This document shows, piece after piece, positions 9,490-18,604 of a stretch of DNA of 23,980 nt (position 1 is the stretch's first letter; each line of letters starts with the position of its first letter). Under the pieces are notes generated by a model. It made no database searches. It was given only the letters and a program-made list of their open reading frames with translations, and was not told the DNA's origin. The stretch lies in the NCBI GenBank assembly GCA_049999765.1, contig JBNGIQ010006718.1:1-23980 (forward strand), written 5' to 3'. A program made the translations under genes and the position numbers. The stretch is from Phaeoceros laevis (taxonomy: Eukaryota; Anthocerotophyta; Anthocerotopsida; Notothyladales).

Positions 9490-10204
9490 GTTTGCGTTCC
9501 TGTTCGTTGCTCCCTCTTCTCCTTGCTCTCTCCCTTTCTCACCTTCCTCTCGCACCTTGCTGTTTGCCGCTCGCCTTCTTGCTGATCATTAAAAAGGCCG
9601 CCACCTTTGAACTGCCCGGCCGTGTTCCTTGGATTGATCAAAAGCTAAAGAACACACACAAAGAAGTCATGTGTATAGGGGGCAGGTCTTGTGCTTAGAA
9701 AGTGTAGAAGAAGGCGAGCAGCTCAGCGGCGAAGTCAGGCAGGGCGGTGCCAATCCTGGAAGTGAGGACAGCAGGGGGCTGGAGCAGCAAAAGTCGGAGG
9801 TGGGCTTGGTAGGTGGAGTGCTGCCGCGCGACCATGAAAGGATGCACACCTGGAGCTGAGGAACAAGCAAAAGCAAGCAAAAAACGAAGACAATATGGAC
9901 AGAAAGCAGAAAGCAAAATCACGATAGAATCCCATAGAAATCAAGAAGAAAAACGGAAAATGTAGGATGTCCAGGAGCGCCTTGGCATGGCGAGTGCAAT
10001 GGAACAGGTTAGAGCCGATTGGACGTTAGAAGGCACCCAAAAGCACAGGACGGCGCGCGGAACCCTAGTGACCATGGGCAGCCATAGCCACAAGTAGTGA
10101 GAGAAGCCACCAGGTTCTAGAGAGAAGGCGGAGGTGGTATCCCTCCAGGTCAGGTCCACCTGTCCTACAGTCGCAAGGGAGAAGTGAGAAGGGAGAAGTG
10201 ATGA
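9490..10204. other. Unassigned DNA inside the chromovirus, ending in a 14-bp duplication
   Basis: From about 9680 the plus strand is rich in A and G. Open frames on both strands are short and lack motifs. GGGAGAAGTGA repeats twice just before 10204, where protease homology begins. Gag would be expected here but is not visible. Confidence 0.45.
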
Positions 10205-10543
10205 ACTTCAGCAACTAAGGTGAATCTGCGTATAGGGAAATTTCTGTCTAGCATGTATTTCACAATAACTGAGCTAAAGAGAGACTATGATCTTATTCTG
10301 GGCATGCCGTGGTTAAAGAAACATGACCTTGTTGTAACCTGGAGTACTAGAGAGCTACTCTTAAAGTTTGGTGGTGAGCAAATGGTAGTACGTGCAAAAA
10401 AACTCTGCAGAGCTAACAGCCCAGTTACCCCAAGTATCCAGCAGGTTTCAGCAAAGGTGATGAGTCGGGATCTGCGCCAGAAGGGGACTGAAGCTCTCTT
10501 GTTTATTATCCGCGAGAAGCCTGATTCTACAAATAACAGTTAG
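10205..10543 (+). pseudogene. Chromovirus protease C-terminal remnant and linker
   Basis: The frame is open from just after a TGA at 10202-10204 to the TAG at 10541-10543. It carries YDLILGMPWLKKHD, the conserved C-terminal part of the Ty3/gypsy retropepsin, followed by a linker leading to RT. The catalytic DSGA motif and the N-terminal half are missing. Homology starts abruptly at about 10205, which marks the boundary with the non-viral DNA to the left. After the TAG the same frame continues as a typical pre-RT segment ([13 protein letters not shown], to about 10640), where a deletion and frame change occur. Confidence 0.75.
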
Positions 10544-10652
10544 CATCCCGACCCTGACTTGCAGCAACTTCTCGATGAAAACATGGATGTGTTGGTAGAT
10601 GGCCTTCCTCCGGGATTGCCTCCGCATAGGGAGATAGACCAGAAGACAAACG

Positions 10653-10991
10653 GAGGAACTGCTCAAGAAGGGCTACATCAGACCTTCGAAGTCCCCTTAC
10701 GGGGCACCTATTTTGTTTTCCTTGAAGAAAAACGGTGGCCTTCGCATGTGTATGAATAACCGTGGCCTTAATAACATTACTAAACGTAATCGCTTTCCAT
10801 TGCCACGTATAGATGAGATTCTGGAACAGCTAACATGGGCCCAGTACTTTTCGAAGATCGACCTGGCAGCTGGCTACCACCAGATTTGTGTAGCACCTGA
10901 AGACGTGGAGAAGACAGCTTTTACAACCAGGTACGGCCATTACGAATGGCTTGTAATGAGTTTCGGTTTGACTAATGCGCTAGCCACCTTT
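10653..10991 (+). pseudogene. Chromovirus reverse transcriptase, N-terminal part
   Basis: A new frame reads [19 protein letters not shown], then [11 protein letters not shown] with the conserved [21 protein letters not shown] (RT motif with the first catalytic aspartate), [12 protein letters not shown] and FGLTNA. It stops abruptly within the ATF segment at 10991, exactly at the LINE insertion. The coding frame resumes at 17961. Between this part and the upstream frame about 30 conserved residues are missing, consistent with a small deletion near 10640-10652. Confidence 0.9.
10979..10991. repeat. LINE target-site duplication, left copy
   Basis: GCTAGCCACCTTT matches GCTGGCCACCTTT at 17948-17960 in 12 of 13 positions. 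The chromovirus RT frame reads across one copy without loss, as expected for a target-primed insertion. Confidence 0.85.
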
Positions 10992-11041
10992 TTTTATAGT
11001 GACTTGGGCTCTTTGTAACCATATATGCAAAATTACAAAAG

Positions 11042-11061
11042 AGAGGGTTTATAAGCCCTCT
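11042..11061 (-). other. Stem-loop near the LINE 3' end
   Basis: AGAGGG at 11042-11047 pairs with CCCTCT at 11056-11061, with a G-T pair and two A-T pairs extending the stem inward. It lies about 50 bases from the LINE tail. LINE reverse transcriptases often recognise a 3' stem-loop; that role here is inference. Confidence 0.5.
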
Positions 11062-11069
11062 AGAATAAC

Positions 11070-12066
11070 CTAGTCAACCAGTCGTATGTTACTAACATTG
11101 CTATACCAACTAAAATCGTCATCACCAAAGCCATGGTGGTCAACACGGTGACCCATCATGAGATTGGTTAGGCTAAAGGGGGAGGGTGCATTCGTGGAGA
11201 AGGAGAGCGGGCTGGGAGAAGGAAGCGGGACATGCGCTTCAGCATAGACGAAGTAGAGGCGGATGCGCCCATGACTCTGAGATTTGCAGGACAAGAAAGG
11301 AATTGAACAGAGGTGATAGGCTTGGTGGGGGTTGCGAAGCGCAACCAGAAATTGGGTACGCGCAGCACTGAGGTTGAAAACTACAGCAGCAAGAATCTGT
11401 AATTTCTTCAGCCTCTGCAAGATGCGCCATGTGTCCCCTTCGCCAAAAGGTATGGTGAGAATCAACCGGATTGGGAGATCTTTGGTGAGGAGAGCAAGGG
11501 AGTCTGGAAGAAAAAACGAGAAAGGGTAGGAGGAAGGAAAGTTAGTGGTGACGTTCTGACCTTCAGAGTTAGTAAGGAAAGCTGGAGGTTGCATGTCGGA
11601 GGGAGGAGCTGAGACGCCATTATGGGTATCGAGCTCCCAGCACCAGATCACATTGCCGAGACTCTCCAGGGCCAGGAGCTGAAAGTCAACAACACAGCTA
11701 GGCTGGGTGGCTGGCTGCGCACCATCCTGAAGACAAATCAACTAAGCCTGATATGTTAGCGTGCGGAGGTCTTCAAGTTTACCAACAAAAGCCGGAGCTC
11801 GGACTAGTTCCCTCTGAGTCGAAGCGTCCAGCTTGGGAGCGAAGAGCCGAAGAGCAGCAGCATCTTTGGTTTGAAGAATGTTGACCATGTCTGCAATAGC
11901 AGTCCTTCTGCGCACGCAAGCCTCCAAGAGGCGCCACTGAATCTCCGTAGTAAGTTCACAGTGGAGCGCCTGACAACGGGAGAGAGGGCCTCCCTCCCGT
12001 TGGAGGTCGGTAGTTTCTGCAATGAAGCCAGGTTCATGCGCAAGGCGCGTAAGATCTGTACATTAT
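11070..12066 (-). pseudogene. Unidentified frame in the LINE 3' region
   Basis: One minus-strand frame is open from about 12066 to 11070 apart from a single stop at 11742-11744, giving roughly 330 codons. The upstream third is helical and charged, with ELTTEIQWRLLEACVRRR and LQTKDAAALRLFAPKLD segments. The rest contains LTKDLPIRLILTIPFGEGD and then a serine and proline-rich tail. There is no RNase H, zinc-finger or other motif I know. It lies downstream of ORF2 and inside the LINE boundaries, so it may be a third ORF, a 3' transduced host fragment, or part of another nested insertion. Confidence 0.35.
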
Positions 12067-12127
12067 GCCCAGATATGCGCAAGGCGCGTAAGATCTGTAC
12101 ATTATGGTCGTAAGATTAGTACATTAT
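12036..12127. repeat. 39-bp tandem repeat, two copies and a partial third
   Basis: ATGCGCAAGGCGCGTAAGAT begins at 12036 and again at 12075, each followed by CTGTACATTATG. A shorter CGTAAGATTAGTACATTAT copy follows at 12109-12127. Confidence 0.85.
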
Positions 12128-12620
12128 CCCCAGGCCGTTTTTAGACTCCGCCCGCATTGTATCTAGAAACGGCAGGAGAGCATTGAATAAGAGAGATACA
12201 ATGCAGGCGGCGGCGGGAGTGAAGAAAGTTACCTCAAAGATGAAACTAATGTCATACGAAAATGACATGGCCTCTTCCTGCTGGCATGACTGTGACAGTT
12301 GGAGGGCAGGAGCAACAACGTTGTCTCTCGTCGAAGTTGTGATCACCCCCCGTTGAGTAAGGTGACTCGAGGCAGGTTGAGTGAGGTGCGTTAGGGGGGC
12401 CGCCTTCATAAAGCACCAGGTGACATACAAGGATCCCACAAAAATAGCCTGCTGTGCTCCACAGGTTGTCTCAGTACTTAGATGTATATTCTGATTGTTC
12501 CATTGAACCACTGCTCGTCCAGACTGTATTTGTGCAGATACAATCTTGGTAACTAACTCCCTTCTCAACATCATCAACATATGAATTCCAGTAGCCCCAA
12601 CTCTGCTGGCCTGGAAGAGA
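12116..12620 (-). pseudogene. Unidentified frame in the LINE 3' region, with a splice-acceptor-like start
   Basis: The minus frame is open from about 12613 to 12116, about 165 codons. Just upstream lies CTGCCTTCTCTTCCAG, an excellent match to a plant 3' splice site. The peptide contains a segment rich in valine, glutamine and asparagine and, near the end, a hydrophobic stretch (FTPAAACIVSLLFNALLPFL) that could span a membrane. I do not recognise the family. A spliced host gene fragment carried by the LINE is one explanation. Confidence 0.3.
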
Positions 12621-13201
12621 AGGCAGTGACTTGATAGAGAGCCCTAGGAAAGCATGAATCATCTTCTCGGTGCTAGTACCCAAGGGCAGTTATGAGACCA
12701 GCCAGTAGTGCCTTGGCCTACAAAAATGCCGCCATCTCTCCACTCCACTTCTTTGAACTTTTTTGGGGAACGCTTACGAATGACCTGTCCCTTAGTAATG
12801 AGCCCCTCCCATATATTGCAGAGAAGCAGGTTTATGGATTTGGATTCCTCTCCTCCGAAGACCTAACTGGTCCAATTCGTCCAAAGCACAAATGGGGTGT
12901 TTGCCCAAAGTGCTGGCCACCACTGTTTTTTCACAAGAGGGCGTTGTAACCGTGGATTCAGCCCAAAGAGTGCAGTTCTTTGCTGGATCCGAAAGTTGCT
13001 ACGTGGATAGGTACTCCTCAACCAAGCTTCTATCCTCTTCCATATCAGGTTGGCAAGGCAGCAGGAGGAGAAGATATGCTGACTTTTCTATGCAGCCTAA
13101 CCAGGACACAGGTTACAGAACTGATGACCCCTGAGGGCCAGATGCTCATCATATCTATCAGAATTGGGGAGGACCGCTTCATACATTCTCCAAATCGTGT
13201 A

Positions 13202-14013
13202 TCAAATTTTGGGTCGAATACCCAAACTGGCCCACAGAAACAACAGTATCCTCCATTGTGCAGCCACATGTAGTCTCCATCTCAGGACCATAGGATCTCT
13301 AGACTGTTTCTTTTGGGCATGGACTAATAATTTGTAGATAGTCACAGTCTTGTAGTTGAGAAGTGATGCATTGACCACATGAGCAGTAGCTGGGCCAACT
13401 GGCCATCTCCATTGACCTGGGTGAATGACAAGTTGTGACTCTGAGCAGCCACCCCACCAATTTTTCCTGAATGTATACATCTCGACTTGGCCCAGAACTT
13501 CATCTGGAGTTTGCCACCTCACTACATCAACTTGTTGGAGAACAATAATAGGAACAAGGTCCTCCGCCTGCTCAAGGGTGAGAGTGCCAGTGTCCCTGAT
13601 TGAACGATCATTTTCACTTATAACATACTTCCTGGTTGTGACGCCTTCATTTGAGATCTGCAGGACTAAGTACGGGTCAGTAGGAGCGGCTGCAACTTGG
13701 GCATCTGCACCATATTCCCATTTGGTATACCACCTCTTCTTTTTTATTTCAACAGGGTGCACAAATGCCTCTTGGATCAAGGGTTGCAGTCCATTCGTAA
13801 CCAGTGTTAGCACCCTCTTGGCACTCCTGATGATTGCAGGGTACTCTTCTCCGATCTCTTGAGGAGTATGCCACCGCTCTTCAGACCAGTTCCACAAATC
13901 GCCCAAGTTAGAGAGCCCACCAGCTGCAGCGTTTTTTTATAGAGGTCGACCTCTTCACCAACAAGCGATAATCCTCCGTCCAGAGATTCATGTTGCCTTG
14001 GATTTTCAAACAC
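13202..14013 (-). pseudogene. LINE ORF2 post-RT region
   Basis: Two overlapping minus frames (14013-13807 and 13906-13202) continue downstream of the RT. They are rich in tryptophan and charged residues, as is usual for the C-terminal part of plant LINE ORF2. Near 13235-13269 a third frame reads GGYCCFCG, a possible remnant of the zinc finger that often ends LINE RT proteins. The region is broken by frame changes. Assignment rests mainly on position and composition. Confidence 0.5.
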
Positions 14014-14605
14014 GACGCTCGTCCCTGTTAGAGGGTGGCTGCCAGACTAAAAAGGACTTGATTTTATTCCAGCTTATCCAGATGGCCTTACTGAGAGGGG
14101 AGACATCCTCTAACGGCAAGACAGGCTTTGTGGCAAACAAATGTGACAGTGACCTAACACCCCCTTTGTTTGCTGCAACTTTCTGCAAGTTCTCCATTAC
14201 ATAGCTCTTCCAGGGGTATTGATTAGGAGACAGAGCCTTGAGGACCCATTGGCCAAGTAACGCTTGTGCTTTGGCGAAGGGATCCACCAGTCCAGCACCG
14301 CCTTGCGATACTGGTAAGACCAAATGCTCCCATAAAACCTTGCTTTTTGGAGAGGGCCCATCTAGTGGTGCATTCCATAAGAAGTTGAGCAAGCAGGCTT
14401 TCAGTCTTTTGGCGTCTGCTAGAGAGGGAGACCAGACGAATAAGAAGTACCACAGCGTGTTCTCCAATATAGAGTTTATTACAAGCACCCTGCCTGCAAA
14501 ACTCAACTGCATTAGTTGAAGCTTCACCGCTTTGGCTGCGAACGTGTTAATGATTTCTCTACCAATTGCATCAGTTTCATCTCCCAACATGAAGGGGACT
14601 CCCAA
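14006..14605 (-). pseudogene. LINE ORF2, RT thumb/connection region
   Basis: 199 codons are open on the minus strand. The segment begins LGVPFMLGDE, followed by LSFAGRVLVINSIL, WYFLFVW, LLNFLWNAP, WEHLVLPVSQGGAGLVDP and QWVLKAL. This is the region after the FADD motif in LINE RTs (K-x-L-x-W, L-S-x-A-G-R and W-G). It is one frame away from the catalytic segment (14524-14961), with the change near 14610. Confidence 0.85.
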
Positions 14606-15130
14606 ATATTTGTGGGAGGCCCCAGGTCCAAGCTGCTGAATGTGACAGGAAGAGTACCCTCAAAGTTGATTACTAACATGATCGTTTTGTTCCAGTTGAT
14701 GATTAGCCCCGACAACAGCCCAAAGATCTCGATCTCTCTCATCAGTGCTTCTAGCGAGTCTTCATCCACTTGAGACATTAATAAGGTATCATCCGCAAAG
14801 CTGGAGATGCGTGTTTCAGTCCCTAGCGGATCTATCAGCCCTTTAATGTTCCTGTTGCGTTTGATACTCCATATCAAAAAATCGGTGAGCAGGATGAAGA
14901 GGGCAGGAGCAAGGGGGCATCCTTGCCTGACTGACCTACCTATCGGAACCCTCTCCGTCATGCCTCCATTAACAACAATTCTTGCCCCTGCCTCCTCGGA
15001 TAAGATACAGATCTAGCGAATAAAATTGGGGCCGAAGCCATACTGCTTTAGACATCTCCATAGGAAGGGCCAGGAAACCATGTCATACGCTTTGCTAAAA
15101 TCTAATGACAGGAAGATCCCGAAGTCTCTT
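14524..15130 (-). pseudogene. LINE ORF2 RT, catalytic palm
   Basis: On the minus strand this frame reads FLSLDFSKAYDMV (motif A with the first catalytic aspartate), a nonsense codon at 15013-15015, then SVRQGCPLAPALF and SSFADDTLLM. FADD at about 14788-14799 replaces the commoner YADD and is normal for LINEs. The frame differs from the upstream RT frame, so there is an indel near 15120. The palm residues survive although the protein cannot be made. Confidence 0.9.
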
Positions 15131-16142
15131 GCTGATTCAGCCACCATTTGGCTTCCCTAACTAGCAGGAGGTTGTCTAGAATACACCTGCCTTTAATGAA
15201 ACCCCGTTGTTCAAGATTGACCCACCCATCCATAAAGCCAGAAATACGATTAGCCAAAACCTTAGCAAGGAGCTTGTAGAAAGTAGTGAGCAATGAAATA
15301 GGTCTCCAGTTTTCCACTGCCGGATGGGCATTAGCTTTGGGTTGTAGGGTAATCAGACTTTCATTCAAGTCCGCCCCCATGGTACCTAATTCCCGGACTT
15401 CTCTGATACTCCTCATGAGGATGTCTTTAACAAAGTCCCATCCCCAGAGGTAGAATTCTGGCGGGATGCCATCCTTGCCAGGACTTTTCCCTTTTGGCAT
15501 ATCTTGCAGGGCTCTACGCACTTCCTCTTCGGTAATTTCAGCTTCTAATACTTCTCGCTGGGCAGCTGTAACCTTCACTGGAAAGTGTGCATAATTGGCT
15601 TGCCATTCCTGTTCCCATCTAGGATGCCTCTTTTCTGCCCTGAAGATTCCCTCATAGTATTCTGCAATGTGCTGTTTCAAGCTTGTGTGTACAGATTGGC
15701 CTTCCTGCTCCTGCACTTGGGGGAAGACCGGGATGAGGGAAGAATGCCTCTTTTTCCTCACCGTGGAGAAAAAGAATTTTCTAGGAACATCACCTTCTTT
15801 TGCCCACTTAAATTTGGCCCTTCTTGCCCAACCCGTTGCTTTGGAGGCTTCCATCATTTCCAGCCTAAATGAAGTTTTGCGAAGCTCTGCTTCTTCAGCT
15901 GCAGAGAAATCCTCCTCTTCAGGAACAACTTGCAATTGTGAGTAATTACTCCTTAATTGCTCTTTTTCTTCTTTTTCTAACTGTCTCTTATCCATGCCGG
16001 CTTTTCTGCAGATACGAGCAGTTTTGGCATTGAGATCCAACAAGGTATGAAAACCATTACAACTAGGTATCTCAGATCTTTGCTTCCAAAGAGCTTCAAT
16101 TGCCTTCCTGGTCTCTCCCCATTCAAGCAAATCCAGATTCAT
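15102..16142 (-). pseudogene. LINE ORF2 RT, N-terminal fingers
   Basis: 346 codons are open on the minus strand. After a helical, lysine and glutamate-rich linker come AKFKWAKEGDVPRKFFF, MPKGKSPGKDGIPPEFY, WRPISLLTTFYKLLAKVLA and NLEQRGFIKGRCILDN, the standard order of LINE RT motifs 0-2. It is in the same frame as the C-terminal endonuclease part (16152-16604), separated by one stop at about 16152. It ends by frameshift before the catalytic LDFSKAYD. Confidence 0.92.
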
Positions 16143-16151
16143 TCTATAGAA

Positions 16152-16977
16152 TCATTTGAAGTCCTCGGAGTATAACACTCCATCCATTGTTGTAATCAGA
16201 TTGAGGAGGACTGGAGAATGGTCCGAGAATGCTGTTCCTGGGACTATTGCATATAATCTGACTCTATTTCTCCATTCAGAAGATATATATGTAAAATCGA
16301 TCCAGCCTCCTACTGACCTTATGCACACCCTCTCCAACTTGTTGGATCTGCTAAATTTCAGAGAGAGAGGTGACCTGAAAGCGGGAAGAGTGACCCACGG
16401 GTCTTCTACTTGCAGGACCGTATCTCTGAAAGCCTGCCATTCTAACGACACATGTGTTTGTGATGCAGGGAGGTCTCCTAGACTATCCTCCGATCTCTCT
16501 ATAAAGTTAAAGTCACCGCAAATTGTCCAGTTGATACTAGTGTCAAGTGACTCTTGTAGTCGTTCCCATAAGGTTTTCTTCCCTCGTTCTGTCTGAGGAA
16601 GCATATATATTACATATGCCCATAGGACCCATCGGTGTTAAAAGCACTAACCATTGATACCATTTTTATATCGGTCCCAATACTCCATTGGTGGTCTGAG
16701 CCCAACCCTCTTCATCCTCCCCGTAGTCCAATATTTGTGATGCAAGGGAGGAGTGGACAGCCATAGCTAACCCCCCCTCCCTCCGAGTTTCTGAGGCTGG
16801 TACCCACTTAATCACACCATCCACTAAAGGAACCCTTCTGTTGGCCAGCTTAGCTTCATCCTGCTTAGTTTCTTGTAGGCAAATGACATCCCATGTACAT
16901 CTATGCTTAAAGAACGAACTGAAAATTCTCCATTTATTGTCTCTGCTCAGGCCCCTCACATTCCAAGAAATGATTTG
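16152..16977 (-). pseudogene. LINE ORF2 AP-type endonuclease
   Basis: The first frame (about 16977-16666) reads ISWNVRGLSR and VICLQETK, the N-terminal asparagine and catalytic glutamate motifs of the APE-like endonuclease that nicks target DNA. A frame change near 16620-16665 leads to the second part (16604-16152) with ICGDFNF and FSDHSPVLL, the conserved aspartate/asparagine and the terminal SDH motif. All main motifs can be seen but in two frames. The order before the RT is that of plant L1-type LINEs. Confidence 0.9.
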
Positions 16978-17211
16978 GTCTGTTGTGATCTGTCAGATGC
17001 AAAAATGTTACTTTGCTGCATTCTCCTGACTGGGATTTGGTGAGCCTTGCGCTTTTAGAAGTTCCATGAAAGAATTATGGAGACTTCTAGGTTTGTCCCT
17101 CTCCATTGACAGTGCAGCATTCGGTTCCTGGAGGTTGACTGGTCTTTCATGAAGACGAGCAGGATGCTGAACTCTCTCTTGTTGGGTCTTCAGCTGTCTA
17201 TGCTGTGATAA

Positions 17212-17947
17212 CTACTGTAACATGTGAATAGCCTCAGATTGGGGCCTGCGCGCCAACCAGGTAAAACCGACTGCAAGTTCGTCCTTAGTAAGACCTCCTT
17301 CCCTAATTTGGGTCACTGAATAGTCTTCAATCGTTTGACGCAATTCGTCAATGACAGTATCCCTTGGCAGCCAGTGCCAGTCCTTCCAAATTTTACGGCG
17401 CTTCGTTTGTTCATGTTGTAGGATTAATATCATCCAATGTTTATGACCAATCTTCACAGGAGGTCTAGACTCAAGGATCTCAGTAGTCAGGTGACCCGCC
17501 AGTATATTCCCTGCCATCAACAACTGTATCGTACTGGAGAACGGATCCTCACCTGGTTTCAACGTCAATTGTACTAGTCTACTGAGTGTAGCAGTTTTAT
17601 CAAGGAGCATGTATTGAACCCCTTCTATCACACAAAAGGCGAATACATGCACAGATTCCACCAAAGGGGGAGGGAGCAGCAGGTCATCACTCTCTGCACC
17701 AAATCTGTCTTGATAAGTAGAAAACTTAGCTTGAGTTTCTCCTGAAATGCAGTCTTGGAAGACCTCATCACCTTCCGAGGATTTATCTGGCGTATCTACC
17801 GATATGGTATCTCTCATGTCACTATCCAATAATTCTTCTGGAGGGCGACCAATGGAGGCAACTCCGTTTCTTCCTCTTTTGATGATTTGCTGAGGTGTGA
17901 ACTGATCTACAAGATTTCCAATCTGCTTACATATAGCAAATCTCCCA
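17212..17947 (-). pseudogene. LINE ORF1-like remnant, 5'-truncated
   Basis: The minus frame is open from the LINE 5' boundary to a stop at 17212, about 245 codons. It includes an acidic segment and IGHKHWMILILQHEQTKRR, then WHWLPRDTVIDEL. I see no CCHC knuckle or RRM signature, so calling it ORF1 depends on its place before the endonuclease. The same frame runs on, by chance, for 58 codons into the antisense of the chromovirus RT (to 18120). A gap of about 235 bases separates it from the endonuclease. Confidence 0.5.
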
Positions 17948-17960
17948 GCTGGCCACCTTT
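17948..17960. repeat. LINE target-site duplication, right copy
   Basis: Partner of 10979-10991. It defines the 5' end of the LINE at 17947. Confidence 0.85.
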
Positions 17961-18604
17961 CAATCCTTGATGAACGATGTTTTTGGAGACCTTTTGGGGC
18001 AAGGAGTGATGGTTTACCTGGATGATGTACTAATCTACAGTCGAACCAAGCAAGAGCACTTGTGCAAGTTACGCCAGGTCTTTGAACGACTCCGGGCTCA
18101 CAAGTTGTACGCCCAAGCATCCAAATGTGAGTTTATGGCAACTTCTTTGGAATACCTAGGCCACATAATAGATCATGACAGTGTCAGGGTTGATCCCAAC
18201 AAGGTGGCCGTGATCAGAGCATGGCCTCAGCCTAGGACAGTTAAGGAATTACAGTCATTTCTTGGACTGGCCTCGTACTATCGGATGTTTATAGCTAACT
18301 TTGCTAAGAACGCAGCCCCGTTAACAGCTTTGTTGCAGGACAAGCAGCCCTGGTGTTGGCAGCAGGAACAGCAGCTTGCGATCCAAGCCCTCAAGGATTC
18401 TTTAACTACCACACCTGTTCTTGCTTATCCAGACATGAATTTCCCGTTTATTATTTCTACTGATGCATCTGGTAAAGCCGTGGGGGCAGTCTTGCAGCAA
18501 GATACAGGGAAGGGTATCCAACCCATTGCTTTTTTCAGTCGGAAACTCAAGGGTGTTGAGCTGAATTGGGCAACACACGAGAAGGAAACTCTAGCCCAAG
18601 TTCT
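17961..18604 (+). pseudogene. Chromovirus RT C-terminal part and RNase H start
   Basis: The frame picks up exactly where 10991 stops. It reads LMNDVFGDLLG, VYLDDVLIYS (the catalytic YLDD at about 18013-18030), CEFMATSLEYLGHII and LASYYRMFIANFA, then the RNase H start FIISTDASGKAVGAVL and IAFFSRKL, ending near THEKETLAQVL. A single base appears to be missing at about 18600-18605, which shifts the frame before the next segment. RT motifs after the LINE are otherwise complete. Confidence 0.93.

Larger units (their letters stand above)
10992..17947 (-). mobile_element. LINE (non-LTR retrotransposon) nested in the chromovirus RT
   Basis: The LINE lies on the minus strand. Its 3' end is at the left, where a short T run (10989-10995) is the complement of a poly(A) tail. 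The 13 bases GCTAGCCACCTTT (10979-10991) and GCTGGCCACCTTT (17948-17960) are the target duplication, with one mismatch. Its parts in transcription order are an ORF1-like remnant, AP-type endonuclease, reverse transcriptase, a post-RT domain, and a long 3' region with no family I can name. It is 5'-truncated, since ORF1 begins mid-frame at the boundary. Several stops and frame changes in ORF2 show it is inactive. Confidence 0.88.

Noticed and set aside
13425-13862. 145-codon plus-strand frame
   Set aside because: Shadow of the LINE ORF2 post-RT region on the minus strand.
16156-16596. 146-codon plus-strand frame
   Set aside because: Shadow of the LINE endonuclease, which carries GDFNF and SDH motifs on the minus strand.
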